A stretch of 36,910 bases of DNA from an uncultured Cellvibrionales bacterium (GCA_913019905.1 CAJVZD010000049.1:1-36910), one strand, 5' to 3'; numbered from the stretch's first letter, positions 26,619 to 34,925 are shown. Notes: generated from the letters alone by a model not told the origin. Numbers and translations: made by a program.

Positions 26619-26651
26619 TTGTTCAGCGCTGAATGAATCAGCGCTGAACAA
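26619..26651 (+). terminator. Perfect 14-bp hairpin after the acyl-CoA dehydrogenase pair
   Basis: TTGTTCAGCGCTGA at 26619-26632 and its exact reverse complement at 26638-26651 enclose a 5-base loop ATGAA, 21 bases past the stop codon. The following bases are TGTCTTTTC, a modest T-tract. A likely terminator for the plus-strand pair. Confidence 0.75.
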
Positions 26652-26735
26652 TGTCTTTTCGGTGTGTCATCATGTTCATTAAAAATGCTTATGCAAATTT
26701 ACGGCTGCATTACATTTTAATCAATTAGAGAGCCA

Positions 26736-27341
26736 TTAAGACTCTTCACATGACGTATTATCAATACACAAATCCTTCAAGATTCCGTTCTTAATGCTAT
26801 AAACCCAACCGTGGATTGATAGTTCTGCACCGTTCTTTCTCGCATTTTTAACGATTGTGGTATTAGAGACATTTCTTACCTGTTCAAGGACATTTAATTC
26901 ACACAGCAAATCTTGCTTTTCCTGACCGTCCAAAACAGCAAGTTTTTCCGCATGAAAACGGCCGACATCTTTGATATGCCGAAGCCAATTGTCTATCAAG
27001 CCCAATTCCATATCTTCCATTGCAGCTCTGATCCCGCCGCAATCGTAGTGACCGCAAATAATAATATGCTTAACCTTCAAAACATCAACCGCAAAATGAA
27101 TCACAGATAGGCAATTAAGGTCAGTATGAACAACCACATTTGCAATATTTCGATGGACAAACACTTCGCCCGGAGGCAGATCTATAATCTGGTTTGCGGG
27201 AACACGGCTATCAGAACAGCCAATCCATAGGATTTCAGGTGCTTGCTGTTTAGACAAATCGGAGAAAAACTCGGGATCTCTTTCTTTAATTGAAGCAGCC
27301 CAAACTCGGTTTTTTTCGAACAAATGACTCAAATTTTTCAA
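26736..27341 (-). CDS. can: Beta-class carbonic anhydrase, type II
   Basis: A 201-residue zinc enzyme interconverting CO2 and bicarbonate. Zinc ligands and gate: C42, D44, R46 (CSDSR), H98 and C101 (CGHYDCGG). W39, R64 and Y181 match, at the same numbers, the non-catalytic bicarbonate pocket of the Haemophilus enzyme, which marks the allosterically regulated type II class. The start is TTG at 27341, chosen because the N-terminus then matches E. coli Can; a GGGGGA lies upstream. It could feed bicarbonate to biotin carboxylases such as the one at 4001, though the distance makes this only a metabolic link. Confidence 0.93.
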   Translation of the reverse strand: MKNLSHLFEKNRVWAASIKERDPEFFSDLSKQQAPEILWIGCSDSRVPANQIIDLPPGEVFVHRNIANVVVHTDLNCLSVIHFAVDVLKVKHIIICGHYDCGGIRAAMEDMELGLIDNWLRHIKDVGRFHAEKLAVLDGQEKQDLLCELNVLEQVRNVSNTTIVKNARKNGAELSIHGWVYSIKNGILKDLCIDNTSCEES

Positions 27342-27673
27342 AACGGCGATTCCCCCACTAACGACAACTATAATTTAGCCAGTCCGACGACTGAATACGT
27401 ACACCTTTCGAGACACTGAGTTTAACAAAACTCGCATGACATGCCGATGAAAATACGTTTCCCAAACTCTGCGCGATCACGAAAAACTATCATACAGCAA
27501 TAGAATGCCTAGCACGCGTCCATATTATTAGTCACTGTATGTATTAAAGGTTTGCAGGGATAGAATATCGTGTGATCGCTTTATGGGAAAAACCAGCGAC
27601 ATAAAGGGACTTTTGGTTGAAAGCAACGTCGATAGCGAATCCGCACCTGAAATTACTCCCGTTTGTCTCGCAA
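27342..27673. promoter_or_regulatory. 332-bp region between the carbonic anhydrase start and the IS66 element
   Basis: Before the IS insertion this was the divergent spacer between can and the DUF2239 gene. No independent gene is supported. An ATG at 27583 opens a frame of 33 codons that runs into the IS; with the IS removed it continues in frame into the DUF2239 gene. The upstream AGGGA is too far for a standard ribosome-binding site. Confidence 0.5.
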
Positions 27674-27681
27674 GCTTTCAC
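27674..27681. repeat. Target-site duplication, left copy
   Basis: GCTTTCAC immediately outside the left end of the IS66 element, identical to the bases immediately outside the right end. Eight bases is the IS66-family duplication length. Confidence 0.97.
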
Positions 27682-27701
27682 GTAAGCGATCCACAAACCC
27701 C
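27682..27701 (+). repeat. IS66 left inverted repeat
   Basis: Twenty bases matching the right end perfectly in inverted orientation. Confidence 0.97.
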
Positions 27702-27763
27702 ACCTAACACGCAGGCTTATAAAACCTTACCCTGTCTTCCAATCATCAACTTGGAGGCATCAC

Positions 27764-28057
27764 ATGACCAAAACAGATATCTGGCAGCAGCATATAAAAT
27801 CGTGGCAAGAAAGCGGATTAACTCAAACCGCATTCTGCGAACAGCAAAATGTAAAATTGCACACCTTCCAATACTGGCGCAAGCGTCTATCTAGCCAGAG
27901 CGAACAAGCCGGCGTATTCGTCCCCGTTACTGTTTCTCGTTCGGCTCCTGCTCGTTTAGTACTCGGGCCTCACGTTGCTATCGAACTACCCTGCGAAAGC
28001 TTGCCCGATGTATTGCTGGCGCTGCGTGATCGGGGGCTGCTACATGCTTCGGCCTGA
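27764..28057 (+). CDS. tnpA: IS66 accessory protein TnpA
   Basis: A 97-residue IS66 first open frame: N-terminal helix-turn-helix-like segment (IWQQHIKSWQESGLTQTAFCEQQNVKLHTFQYWRKRL) of the kind seen in IS66 Orf1. It is needed for transposition in IS66-family elements studied, though its exact role is unclear. GGAGG lies six bases before the ATG. Its last codons overlap the tnpB start by 14 bp in another frame, which suggests translational coupling. Confidence 0.92.
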   Translation: MTKTDIWQQHIKSWQESGLTQTAFCEQQNVKLHTFQYWRKRLSSQSEQAGVFVPVTVSRSAPARLVLGPHVAIELPCESLPDVLLALRDRGLLHASA

Positions 28058-28400
28058 AGCGAATGTCCCAGTCTACCTCTATACAGGTATTGTCGACATG
28101 CGTAAATCTATTAATGGATTAGCCGCAATCGTTGAGCAAGAGCTAGAGTTAAACCCCATGACCGAGACACTATTTGTATTTTGTAATCGCGGCCGAGACA
28201 AAATAAAAATGCTGTATTGGGAGCGCAACGGATTTGTATTGTGGTACAAGCGACTAGAAAAACAACGTTTCAAATGGTTACAGCAAGCCAACCGGGACCC
28301 CGTGGTCCTCACTGGTTACCAGCTCAACCTGCTACTGGATGGGCTGGATATTTTTAACAATAAACCCCACGAATCACTCATTTATTCCTCAATAAGTTAA
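28044..28400 (+). CDS. tnpB: IS66 accessory protein TnpB
   Basis: A 118-residue IS66 Orf2 protein. Conserved blocks are VPVYLYTGIVDMRKSINGLA near the start, LFVFCNRGRDKIKMLYWERNGFVLWYKRLEKQRF in the middle and a C-terminal LLDGLD. The start is the ATG at 28044, which overlaps tnpA and gives the usual family length; the frame is open 23 codons further upstream, but that part is a shadow of tnpA. Not related to the IS200/IS605 TnpB nuclease. Confidence 0.95.
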   Translation: MLRPEANVPVYLYTGIVDMRKSINGLAAIVEQELELNPMTETLFVFCNRGRDKIKMLYWERNGFVLWYKRLEKQRFKWLQQANRDPVVLTGYQLNLLLDGLDIFNNKPHESLIYSSIS

Positions 28401-28423
28401 CGGTTTTGGTATAATCCAATCCT

Positions 28424-29992
28424 ATGAATACAGGGTTGGACAACACACTGCCAGACACTATTGACGCGCTAAAACAGTTGGTTTTGTCGCAGCAAGAGTC
28501 ATTGCAGGATAACCAGCATCAGTTGGAGCAAAAACAGGCGCGCATTCAGTTTCTTGAAGAACAAGTGATCCTGTTCAAGCATCGTCAGTTTGGTAAAAGC
28601 AGTGAAAAGAGTATTCTCCAGGTTGAGTTGTTTGATGAAGTTGAAACCCATGCCGAGCTTACAGCCCCCGGCAGTGTCTCCCCCGTTGAGGCTGCGTTTG
28701 ATCAACCCGCACCCAAATTAGCGAAGTCCGGACGCAAACCGCTCCCTAAAACATTACCTCGGGTTCGTATTGAACATGACCTACCTGAAGCGGAAAAGCG
28801 CTGCCAGTGTGGCTGTCAAAAAACCTGTATCGGTGAAGACACCAGTGAACAGCTGGATATAATCCCCGCCGTCGTGCAGGTTCTAGTTCATGTCCGCAAG
28901 AAATACGCCTGCAAAGACTGCGAATCAGGCATTACTGTCGCAGACCTACCCAAACAACCGATTGCCAAAAGCAATGCTAGCCCTGGCTTGTTGGCGCATA
29001 TAGCGGTGGCCAAATACCATGACGGATTGCCGCTGTATCGAATGGAAACTGTCTTCAAACGGTTGGGGCTACACTTGCCCCGCAACACCCAGGCGAACTG
29101 GATGATTCAGTGTGGTAAGTTGTTGCAACCCCTTTATAATTTACTCAACGACCAATTGCTAGACAGCGGTTACATCCACATGGATGAAACGCGGGTTCAG
29201 GTACTGAAAGAACCTGACAAGCTGCCGGAAAGCCTCAGTTATATGTGGGTTCGACGAACCGGAGACCTTGAGCACCCCATTATCTTGTTCGATTATGCAT
29301 CGAGTCGGAAGGCTTCGGTGGTTGACTCACTATTGGGTGACTATCGAGGTTACCTGCAAACCGATGATTATGCGGGCTATCATGCCACGGGAAACCGTGA
29401 AGGCGTAATCGCATTGGGGTGTATGGCTCACGCACGCCGAAAGTTTATCGATGCGCAGAAAGTGACAGCGACTAAAAAAGACAAAGTCAGCAAAGCCGAT
29501 GTAGCAGTGGGTATGATAAAAGCACTTTATGCTATCGAGGCCAGTATCAAGGAGAAAACGCCCGGCGAGAAGTACATTATCCGGCAACAGAAAAGTCAGG
29601 ATCAACTCACCAAGATGAAACTTTGGCTTGATAAGGCATTGCAACAGACGCTGCCGAAAGGAAAAGCAGGAGAGGCCATTGCCTACGCGCATAAAAACTG
29701 GGAAAAGCTTACCGCCTACGTACACGATGGCCGGCTCAATATCGACAATAATCCTGTCGAAAATGCGATACGCCCCTTTGCGATAGGGCGAAAAAACTGG
29801 ATGTTTAGCAACAGCCAGCAAGGCGCAAAAGCGAGCGCCATGCTTTACAGTATTATTGAGACAGCAAAGGCCAACAGGTTAGAGCCCTACGCGTATTTGC
29901 GCACCTTATTTACTCGTCTACCCAGTTGCGAAACTGTTGATGACTTCGAGGCTTTATTGCCTGGGAACGTCAGAATTGCGCCCCTAACATAA
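28424..29992 (+). CDS. tnpC: IS66 transposase TnpC
   Basis: A 522-residue DDE transposase. Order: an N-terminal coiled coil (about 15-50, a leucine/glutamine-rich LZ_Tnp type segment), a zinc-finger region with cysteines at 127, 129, 131, 135, 163 and 166, and the catalytic domain with D254 (HMDET), an Asp at 314/315 (QTDDYAGYH) and E446 (NNPVENAIRP). The frame is intact, so the element may be active. It starts 23 bp after tnpB and ends 8 bp before the right inverted repeat. Confidence 0.96.
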   Translation: MNTGLDNTLPDTIDALKQLVLSQQESLQDNQHQLEQKQARIQFLEEQVILFKHRQFGKSSEKSILQVELFDEVETHAELTAPGSVSPVEAAFDQPAPKLAKSGRKPLPKTLPRVRIEHDLPEAEKRCQCGCQKTCIGEDTSEQLDIIPAVVQVLVHVRKKYACKDCESGITVADLPKQPIAKSNASPGLLAHIAVAKYHDGLPLYRMETVFKRLGLHLPRNTQANWMIQCGKLLQPLYNLLNDQLLDSGYIHMDETRVQVLKEPDKLPESLSYMWVRRTGDLEHPIILFDYASSRKASVVDSLLGDYRGYLQTDDYAGYHATGNREGVIALGCMAHARRKFIDAQKVTATKKDKVSKADVAVGMIKALYAIEASIKEKTPGEKYIIRQQKSQDQLTKMKLWLDKALQQTLPKGKAGEAIAYAHKNWEKLTAYVHDGRLNIDNNPVENAIRPFAIGRKNWMFSNSQQGAKASAMLYSIIETAKANRLEPYAYLRTLFTRLPSCETVDDFEALLPGNVRIAPLT

Positions 29993-30000
29993 AGCTATAT

Positions 30001-30020
30001 GGGGTTTGTGGATCGCTTAC
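30001..30020 (-). repeat. IS66 right inverted repeat
   Basis: Perfect reverse complement of the left end. Confidence 0.97.
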
Positions 30021-30028
30021 GCTTTCAC
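30021..30028. repeat. Target-site duplication, right copy
   Basis: GCTTTCAC, identical to 27674-27681. Confidence 0.97.
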
Positions 30029-30181
30029 ACCGTAATAATCAATCACAAAAAATATATAGAATACTTTTTAGAAATGAAACAAATACAAACAAGAGAAAAA
30101 TATAACCATGGTATATATACAATACTAATTAATGCCGTGGTATTATCGTCTTCTCCTATGATCCGATCAAGAAGCCGAATT

Positions 30182-30778
30182 ATGACCACGCCGAGTCGAC
30201 CGCAATATTCAGCCTTCGAAGAATCCTCTCGATATTCATCTGGCACATTACAGCAAGTAGCAATCGAATTGAAAAAGCGTATCGAGTCAGGAGTACAGGA
30301 GTCGATAGTAGTATTTGACGATACAAACAGTAAAGTTATTGATCTCAACCTTAGCGGTTCAATTGCCGACGTTGAACAGAGGTATCAAGAGCAAGTCATT
30401 GAAGAAGCTCCTGACAAGCCCCGAGGGCGCGGAAGGCCAAAACTGGGGGTGGTGGGTCATGAAGTCACTTTACTGCCGCGCCACTGGGAATGGTTACGGG
30501 ACCAACCGGGCGGTGCCTCAGTAGTCTTGCGAAAGCTTGTTGAACAGGCTCGGCATGACAATAAGGAAATCGATCAGACTCGTTTTTCACGTAATGCAGT
30601 CAGCCGCTTTATTACCACTATGGCGGGAAACCTGCCAGGGTATGAAGAGGCGAATCGGGCGTTGTTTGCGAATGATAAGCGCCGCTTCGATTTTGAAATC
30701 GAGCTTTGGCCCACTGATTTTAAATCTTACATTTATAAATTAGCAGTGAACGCTTTCCCGGACGCCACAGAGCCGTGA
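30182..30778 (+). CDS. DUF2239 family protein
   Basis: A 198-residue protein of the uncharacterised DUF2239 family, recognised by the FDDxxSKVIDLNLSG strand, the basic PRGRGRPKLGVV stretch (AT-hook-like core RGRP) and EVTLLPRHWEWLRDQPGGASVVLRKLVEQAR. The GRGRPK motif and the arginine-rich C-terminal half suggest nucleic-acid binding, but no function is established. The start at 30182 is chosen because family similarity begins right after it; there is no clear ribosome-binding site, and the frame is open upstream to the IS66 end and, with the IS removed, to 27583. The IS inserted 153 bp upstream may have cut the gene off from its promoter. Confidence 0.8.
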   Translation: MTTPSRPQYSAFEESSRYSSGTLQQVAIELKKRIESGVQESIVVFDDTNSKVIDLNLSGSIADVEQRYQEQVIEEAPDKPRGRGRPKLGVVGHEVTLLPRHWEWLRDQPGGASVVLRKLVEQARHDNKEIDQTRFSRNAVSRFITTMAGNLPGYEEANRALFANDKRRFDFEIELWPTDFKSYIYKLAVNAFPDATEP

Positions 30779-30892
30779 TTAAGACTGACACAACTCAGTT
30801 TTCGTTTAGGAAAATTTAACATTGCTAGATCAGCAGAAGTAGAAACCTTCTAGACAACACTTTCGGAAAATCTTTCAGCGACGGAAAAACTC

Positions 30893-31741
30893 TCAATTGC
30901 TTGCAGTTACCAGCCAAACAGCTCCGTCCATTTTAACTTGGTCGTCGGCAACATAAGCTTCCAACGCAACCGTCATACTATCAATCACGGACTGCCGAAC
31001 ATCCTCTGCCGCAGATGCAATGATTCGACCAACAGGTCCAGTTTCAGCAAACTGCTGACCTAATGACTTATTTTTTGAAATTGCAAAACACATCGGTAAA
31101 TTTTTTGCCTCCATCACCACATCTGAAAACCCTGCACTTTCAAGAATCGACGAAGTATATTCTTTATCTCCAAAGGCAAAAGGTCCGGGGCTATTAGGAT
31201 TGACTTGCTCAGGAAGTGAAACGTATTGTAGCGCCGCCTTGGTTGGCACCATCGTCCATTCATTTTCCGGAGCTGGACGCCAACAAACGAAACTTAATTT
31301 ACCACCAGGGGCTAGACTATGACGAATGTTGCTAAATGCGGCAACTGGATCGTCAAAGAACATCACGCCAAAACGAGAGAATACTCTATCAAAAGTTTGC
31401 GGAGTAAACGATTTTACCGCTGCATCTGCATTGTCGAAACGTACATTCTCAATGCCCAAACCTAGCCTTAGTTCCTCGGCATGAGCAAGCATAGGTTCCG
31501 AAATATCGACGCCTTCGACGCTGCCATTGATTACTTTTTCAGCCAAACTAAAACTAGTATCCCCGCACCCGCACCCAACATCTAGGACTCGACTGTTAGC
31601 TGATAACGCCAAGGCATCAATGGCAAGCTGTCCGAAAGCAGAAAGTGTTTTATCCATACTTTCCCGGCCTTTCACCCATTGCGCACCCGCTTGAGAGTTC
31701 CAATATTTAATTTGATCAGCATTTGACCCGTTTTCATTCAT
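30893..31741 (-). CDS. Class I SAM-dependent methyltransferase
   Basis: A 282-residue methyltransferase of the UbiE/Methyltransf_11-25 type. SAM-binding motif I is VLDVGCGCGDTSF at 52-64, followed by the acidic end of beta-2 (VEGVDIS, D79) and FDRVFSRFGVMFFDD for motif IV. The remainder (substrate cap) does not match a named enzyme that I recognise. AGGTGA lies four bases before the ATG. It converges on the DUF2239 gene and has a 407-bp spacer upstream. The substrate is unknown. Confidence 0.88.
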   Translation of the reverse strand: MNENGSNADQIKYWNSQAGAQWVKGRESMDKTLSAFGQLAIDALALSANSRVLDVGCGCGDTSFSLAEKVINGSVEGVDISEPMLAHAEELRLGLGIENVRFDNADAAVKSFTPQTFDRVFSRFGVMFFDDPVAAFSNIRHSLAPGGKLSFVCWRPAPENEWTMVPTKAALQYVSLPEQVNPNSPGPFAFGDKEYTSSILESAGFSDVVMEAKNLPMCFAISKNKSLGQQFAETGPVGRIIASAAEDVRQSVIDSMTVALEAYVADDQVKMDGAVWLVTASN

Positions 31742-32148
31742 AATTTCACCTAATTAATTATCTGCGCCCCAGTAAAAGACAAAAGATTTTCTGTTCCAAA
31801 CTTATTCACGATGAGGCAACTAAAACAACAACGTTCAGCTATTTTTTTCTAAACCACAAAAGACTATCCTCGCGAAACTACAACACTGGTCCCGTAAACG
31901 ATTCGCGCTCCTATGTTCCTATGTTCCTTTGTTCCTTATATTTCCGTTGCCGATTCATCAGCGTGGCAGAGATTGGAAACGACTGTAAGAATAACGTATT
32001 CCCACTGTATAGAAATCGAGGACAATACGGTACACAAAAATTTTACGTTCACTCGCACTGGAACTCAGATGGGAGAATACTACCGTTGAAACGATTTCTT
32101 GTTCGTAATAACGCACAAAAAGTGAACCTTCTTCTACCAAGAAAGCCT
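31742..32148. other. 407-bp intergenic region
   Basis: Between the bcp stop and the methyltransferase start, both minus strand. Small open frames on both strands (for example plus 31921-32157) have no ribosome-binding site or family resemblance; I treat them as chance. It holds an 8-bp tandem repeat and, by position, the methyltransferase promoter. Confidence 0.5.
31911..31934. repeat. 8-bp tandem repeat, three copies
   Basis: CTATGTTC, CTATGTTC, CTTTGTTC in a row, then a decayed fourth (CTTATATT), in the spacer upstream of the methyltransferase. Confidence 0.8.
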
Positions 32149-32625
32149 CTAAACTGACAGTTCATCCAGTACTTCTAATAAAGTCTCATGATGGGTTTTA
32201 GTTTTAAACTTATTCATTATTTTTAGCAAACGTCCATTCTTGCCAATAATGAAAGTGGTTCTAACGGTCCCCATATTCTCTTTACCCATAAACTTTTTTA
32301 GCTGCCAGCAGTCATACTTATCAATAATGGCATGGCCTTCGTCGGACAGCAGAGGGAAATTTAGTTCGTACTTATCATGAAATTTTTTGATCTTAGGGAC
32401 CGGATCAAAACTCACACCCAGAACCACAAAGTCCCGTTTCTCAAGCTCTACCTGGATATCTTTAAGTCCATTTGCCTGCATCGTGCACCCTGGTGTGCTT
32501 GCCCGGGGATAGAAATACAGAACAACATTCTTTTCTCCTCTGAAGTCCTTTAATCCTACAGGGTTTCCGTTCTGATCAGGCAACGAAAAGGAGGGAGCCA
32601 AATTGCCTACTTTCGGATGAGCCAT
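32149..32625 (-). CDS. bcp: Thiol peroxidase of the Bcp/PrxQ family
   Basis: A 158-residue peroxiredoxin. The peroxidatic cysteine is C47 in the TPGCT motif, with the PxxxTxxC arrangement. The resolving cysteine that many PrxQ proteins have five residues later (TPGCTxxACxF) is absent (N52 here); the only other cysteine is C106. It reduces hydrogen peroxide or organic peroxides, probably by a one-Cys or alternative resolving route. GGAG lies eight bases before the ATG. It follows rmuC by 84 bp on the same strand and may be co-transcribed. Confidence 0.93.
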   Translation of the reverse strand: MAHPKVGNLAPSFSLPDQNGNPVGLKDFRGEKNVVLYFYPRASTPGCTMQANGLKDIQVELEKRDFVVLGVSFDPVPKIKKFHDKYELNFPLLSDEGHAIIDKYDCWQLKKFMGKENMGTVRTTFIIGKNGRLLKIMNKFKTKTHHETLLEVLDELSV

Positions 32626-32709
32626 TACTATGTCTCCATTAGATAGTTAAAATTGACTGTTCAATAGTTGGTTTGTCAGTGAATATACTCGTAAGGGTAA
32701 AAGTATAAA

Positions 32710-34254
32710 TTACTTATCAGGCAGTATGGTATCGACCGCATCATTTACTAAGGTTTCTTCATTTCCACTTGTATCTATACTATCCTCCAATCCCGTCAAA
32801 GTAAGCTTGTCTCTATTTATAGATGGGTCAGGCTCAGATTTTTCGTCAAGTAATCTGGCTGGCACAGCCTTCTTCACTTTAGCGCCGAGTATCTCCAATC
32901 TCTGGGTACTGTTGACTAAATTGCCCTTACCGGTCGACAATTTATTCATTGCATTTTCATGCGCAACGTTCGCTTTGATCAAGTGTTCTGAGATTTTATC
33001 GAGGTCGGAAATAAAGCTAACAAATTTATCATGCATTGCCCCAGCCTGGCGTGCAATCTCTTCTGAATTTTTGTTCTGCCTCTCATATCGCCAAATACTT
33101 TGGACCGTTCGTAACGTAGCAAGTAAGGTCGTGGGTCCGACTACAATAATGTTCTTTTCATAGGCTTCTCCAAATAGTTTTTGGTCATTTTCGAAAGCGG
33201 CCATGAACGCCGATTCAATCGGTATGAAGACGAACACAAAATCTAGGGAATTCACTCCGTCGAGATTTTCGTAATCCTTAAAGCTCAGCCCGTTGACATG
33301 TCCCCGGACAGAGGCTATATGTTGTTTTAGTGCTTGCTGCCGTTCGATTTCATTTTCGTTATTACAGTATCTTTCGTAATGTACTAATGACACTTTGGAG
33401 TCGATAATAATGTCTTTGTTTTCCGGCAAACGTAAAATGACATCGGGACTCCTTCGCCCTCCTCCGTCGACTTTAAGGCTCACTTGAGTATTATATTCCC
33501 GGCCTTTATGTAAACCGGACTCCTCTAACACGCGCTCAAGTATGATCTCTCCCCAGTTACCCTGTACTTTATTATCCCCCTTTAAAGCTTTCGTTAGATT
33601 TAGAGCCTCATCAGTCATTTTTTGATTGAGGTCCTTGAGCTGTGAAAGCTCTACGCCAAGCTTAACCCGGTCTTTGCTGTCTTTGTCATAGACGTCTTCT
33701 ACCTTCTTTTTGAAGTTTGTCAGTTGCTCGCGCAAAGGATTAAGTGCGGAGTCCAGAGTCGATTTGCTACTTTTATCGAATCGTTCAGTTTTCTCATCAA
33801 AAATACGGTTTGCCAGTAATTCGAAATCGTTGCCTAATTGGTCTTTTACCTGTTGGAAGTCGCGTAGTTTTTCAGCCGTAGCGGTACGCTGCTCTTCCAA
33901 ACGAGTCTGTAATGTAGCGACTTGTGCAATATAGTTACCTTTTACCGCCTGACTCTCAAGTAGCTTTTCCTCAAAGGCCTTCAAGCGTAAATGTAATGCG
34001 TCATTCTCGTCACTTAATGCCTTTTTTTCCGCAGTAAATCGCGTATCCAAAACCAAATTCTTCCCATTGAGCGCAATCATTTGATCTTGTAGGTCAGACA
34101 TCTTTTCGTGACAGTCGCGATACTTTACCTCTGTTTCGATATTGCGCGCGTTTACTTTAGCGATTATTGCCTGGGAGAAGCTGTTACATAAAAGAAAAGC
34201 CAAACCAGCTGTACAAAAAACAACCTGAAAAAAGAAGACGTCGAATAATTCCAA
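32710..34254 (-). CDS. rmuC: RmuC-family DNA recombination protein
   Basis: A 514-residue protein: an N-terminal transmembrane segment (about 3-25), a long coiled coil (about 40-200, heavy in E/K/L/Q), then the RmuC nuclease-like domain with GNWGEIILERVLEESGL, SPDVILRLPENKDIIIDSKVSL and the FVFIPIESAF segment. RmuC limits inversions and rearrangements at short repeats in E. coli, and the IIDSKVSL block resembles a PD-(D/E)xK core. The frame is open to a TTG at 34293, but the TTG at 34254 has AAGGA seven bases upstream and puts the membrane helix at the N-terminus as in E. coli. Confidence 0.92.
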   Translation of the reverse strand: MELFDVFFFQVVFCTAGLAFLLCNSFSQAIIAKVNARNIETEVKYRDCHEKMSDLQDQMIALNGKNLVLDTRFTAEKKALSDENDALHLRLKAFEEKLLESQAVKGNYIAQVATLQTRLEEQRTATAEKLRDFQQVKDQLGNDFELLANRIFDEKTERFDKSSKSTLDSALNPLREQLTNFKKKVEDVYDKDSKDRVKLGVELSQLKDLNQKMTDEALNLTKALKGDNKVQGNWGEIILERVLEESGLHKGREYNTQVSLKVDGGGRRSPDVILRLPENKDIIIDSKVSLVHYERYCNNENEIERQQALKQHIASVRGHVNGLSFKDYENLDGVNSLDFVFVFIPIESAFMAAFENDQKLFGEAYEKNIIVVGPTTLLATLRTVQSIWRYERQNKNSEEIARQAGAMHDKFVSFISDLDKISEHLIKANVAHENAMNKLSTGKGNLVNSTQRLEILGAKVKKAVPARLLDEKSEPDPSINRDKLTLTGLEDSIDTSGNEETLVNDAVDTILPDK

Positions 34255-34261
34255 TGAGTAA

Positions 34262-34266
34262 TCCTT
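34262..34266 (-). promoter_or_regulatory. Ribosome-binding site that sets the rmuC start
   Basis: AAGGA seven bases before a TTG start at 34254. No ATG is available near the N-terminus, so a TTG start is needed. Confidence 0.65.
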
Positions 34267-34426
34267 ATTGACTTGGTAGTAGAGAAAAACCAATACGCGA
34301 ATAGGTTTCTATTTTATACTTCACTATTGTAGGCTGCAAAGCAGCTACAACCAAGCAGGGTGAAAAATTCTTTTCTGCTCGCATCGTTAGCGTTAAACTA
34401 ACTAAAACGATAAGGATTTTAAGCTA

Positions 34427-34879
34427 ATGACTGGCAAACCTAATTCAGACGACCCAAACATTACACCACAAACGCTTAAGCCTAGCATTGCCGAAAAAGT
34501 ACTACAATTGTGCAAACATGGTTATGTATTTTACGATCAAGGTGATATAAAAAGCGCTTTGCGCCAGTTCTACATGGCGTGGAACTTATTGCCAAAACCC
34601 CAAACCGACTGGCAGGAATCTGGCTGGGTTTTAACCGCTTTGGGCGATTCTTATTTTGCAAAAGGCGACTATAAGAACGGCAAACAAGCGCTTATTTCAG
34701 CCTTGCATTGCCCCTTGGCAAACGGCAATCCTATTATCCATCTTCGACTGGGGCAATGCCATTTCGAGTTACAAGAACTATCGGCAGCTAAACAACAATT
34801 TCGGGAAGTCATTGCTCACGGGAGCCTCGATTTACTGAACAAGGAAGATCCCAAATATTTAGATCTAATGAATAGCTAA
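34427..34879 (+). CDS. Small TPR-like protein
   Basis: A 150-residue soluble protein built of helical hairpins resembling tetratricopeptide repeats: about 33-58 (GYVFYDQGDIKSALRQFYMAW), 68-95 (ALGDSYFAKGDYKNGKQALISAL) and 104-130 (LRLGQCHFELQELSAAKQQFREV). No signal peptide, membrane segment or catalytic domain. TPR proteins are scaffolds, so the partner cannot be named. It is divergent from rmuC and followed, after 184 bp, by another small protein gene of unknown function on the same strand. Confidence 0.8.
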   Translation: MTGKPNSDDPNITPQTLKPSIAEKVLQLCKHGYVFYDQGDIKSALRQFYMAWNLLPKPQTDWQESGWVLTALGDSYFAKGDYKNGKQALISALHCPLANGNPIIHLRLGQCHFELQELSAAKQQFREVIAHGSLDLLNKEDPKYLDLMNS

Positions 34880-34913
34880 AAATACGTCTAGTTCTGGTAC
34901 AATTCCTCGAATA

Positions 34914-34925
34914 GCAAAATTTTGC
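34914..34925. repeat. Perfect 12-bp palindrome after the TPR-like gene
   Basis: GCAAAATTTTGC, 35 bp past the stop of the TPR-like gene. Self-complementary with no loop, so more like a protein-binding site than a terminator. Confidence 0.4.

Larger units (their letters stand above)
27682..30020 (+). mobile_element. Intact IS66-family insertion sequence, 2339 bp
   Basis: The left end GTAAGCGATCCACAAACCCC (27682-27701) is the exact reverse complement of the right end (30001-30020); one further base also pairs. The ends start with GTAA as in IS66. The element carries tnpA, tnpB and tnpC, all full length and in the same direction, and is bounded by identical 8-bp duplications, so it is complete and was probably inserted recently. 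It lies in the spacer between can and a DUF2239 gene. Confidence 0.97.

Noticed and set aside
28044..28400. TnpB read as an IS200/IS605-type RNA-guided nuclease
   Set aside because: It is the unrelated 118-residue IS66 Orf2 protein; no RuvC-like or zinc-finger nuclease motif.
31921..32157. 78-codon plus-strand frame upstream of the methyltransferase gene
   Set aside because: Begins inside an 8-bp tandem repeat, lacks a ribosome-binding site, and has no family resemblance.
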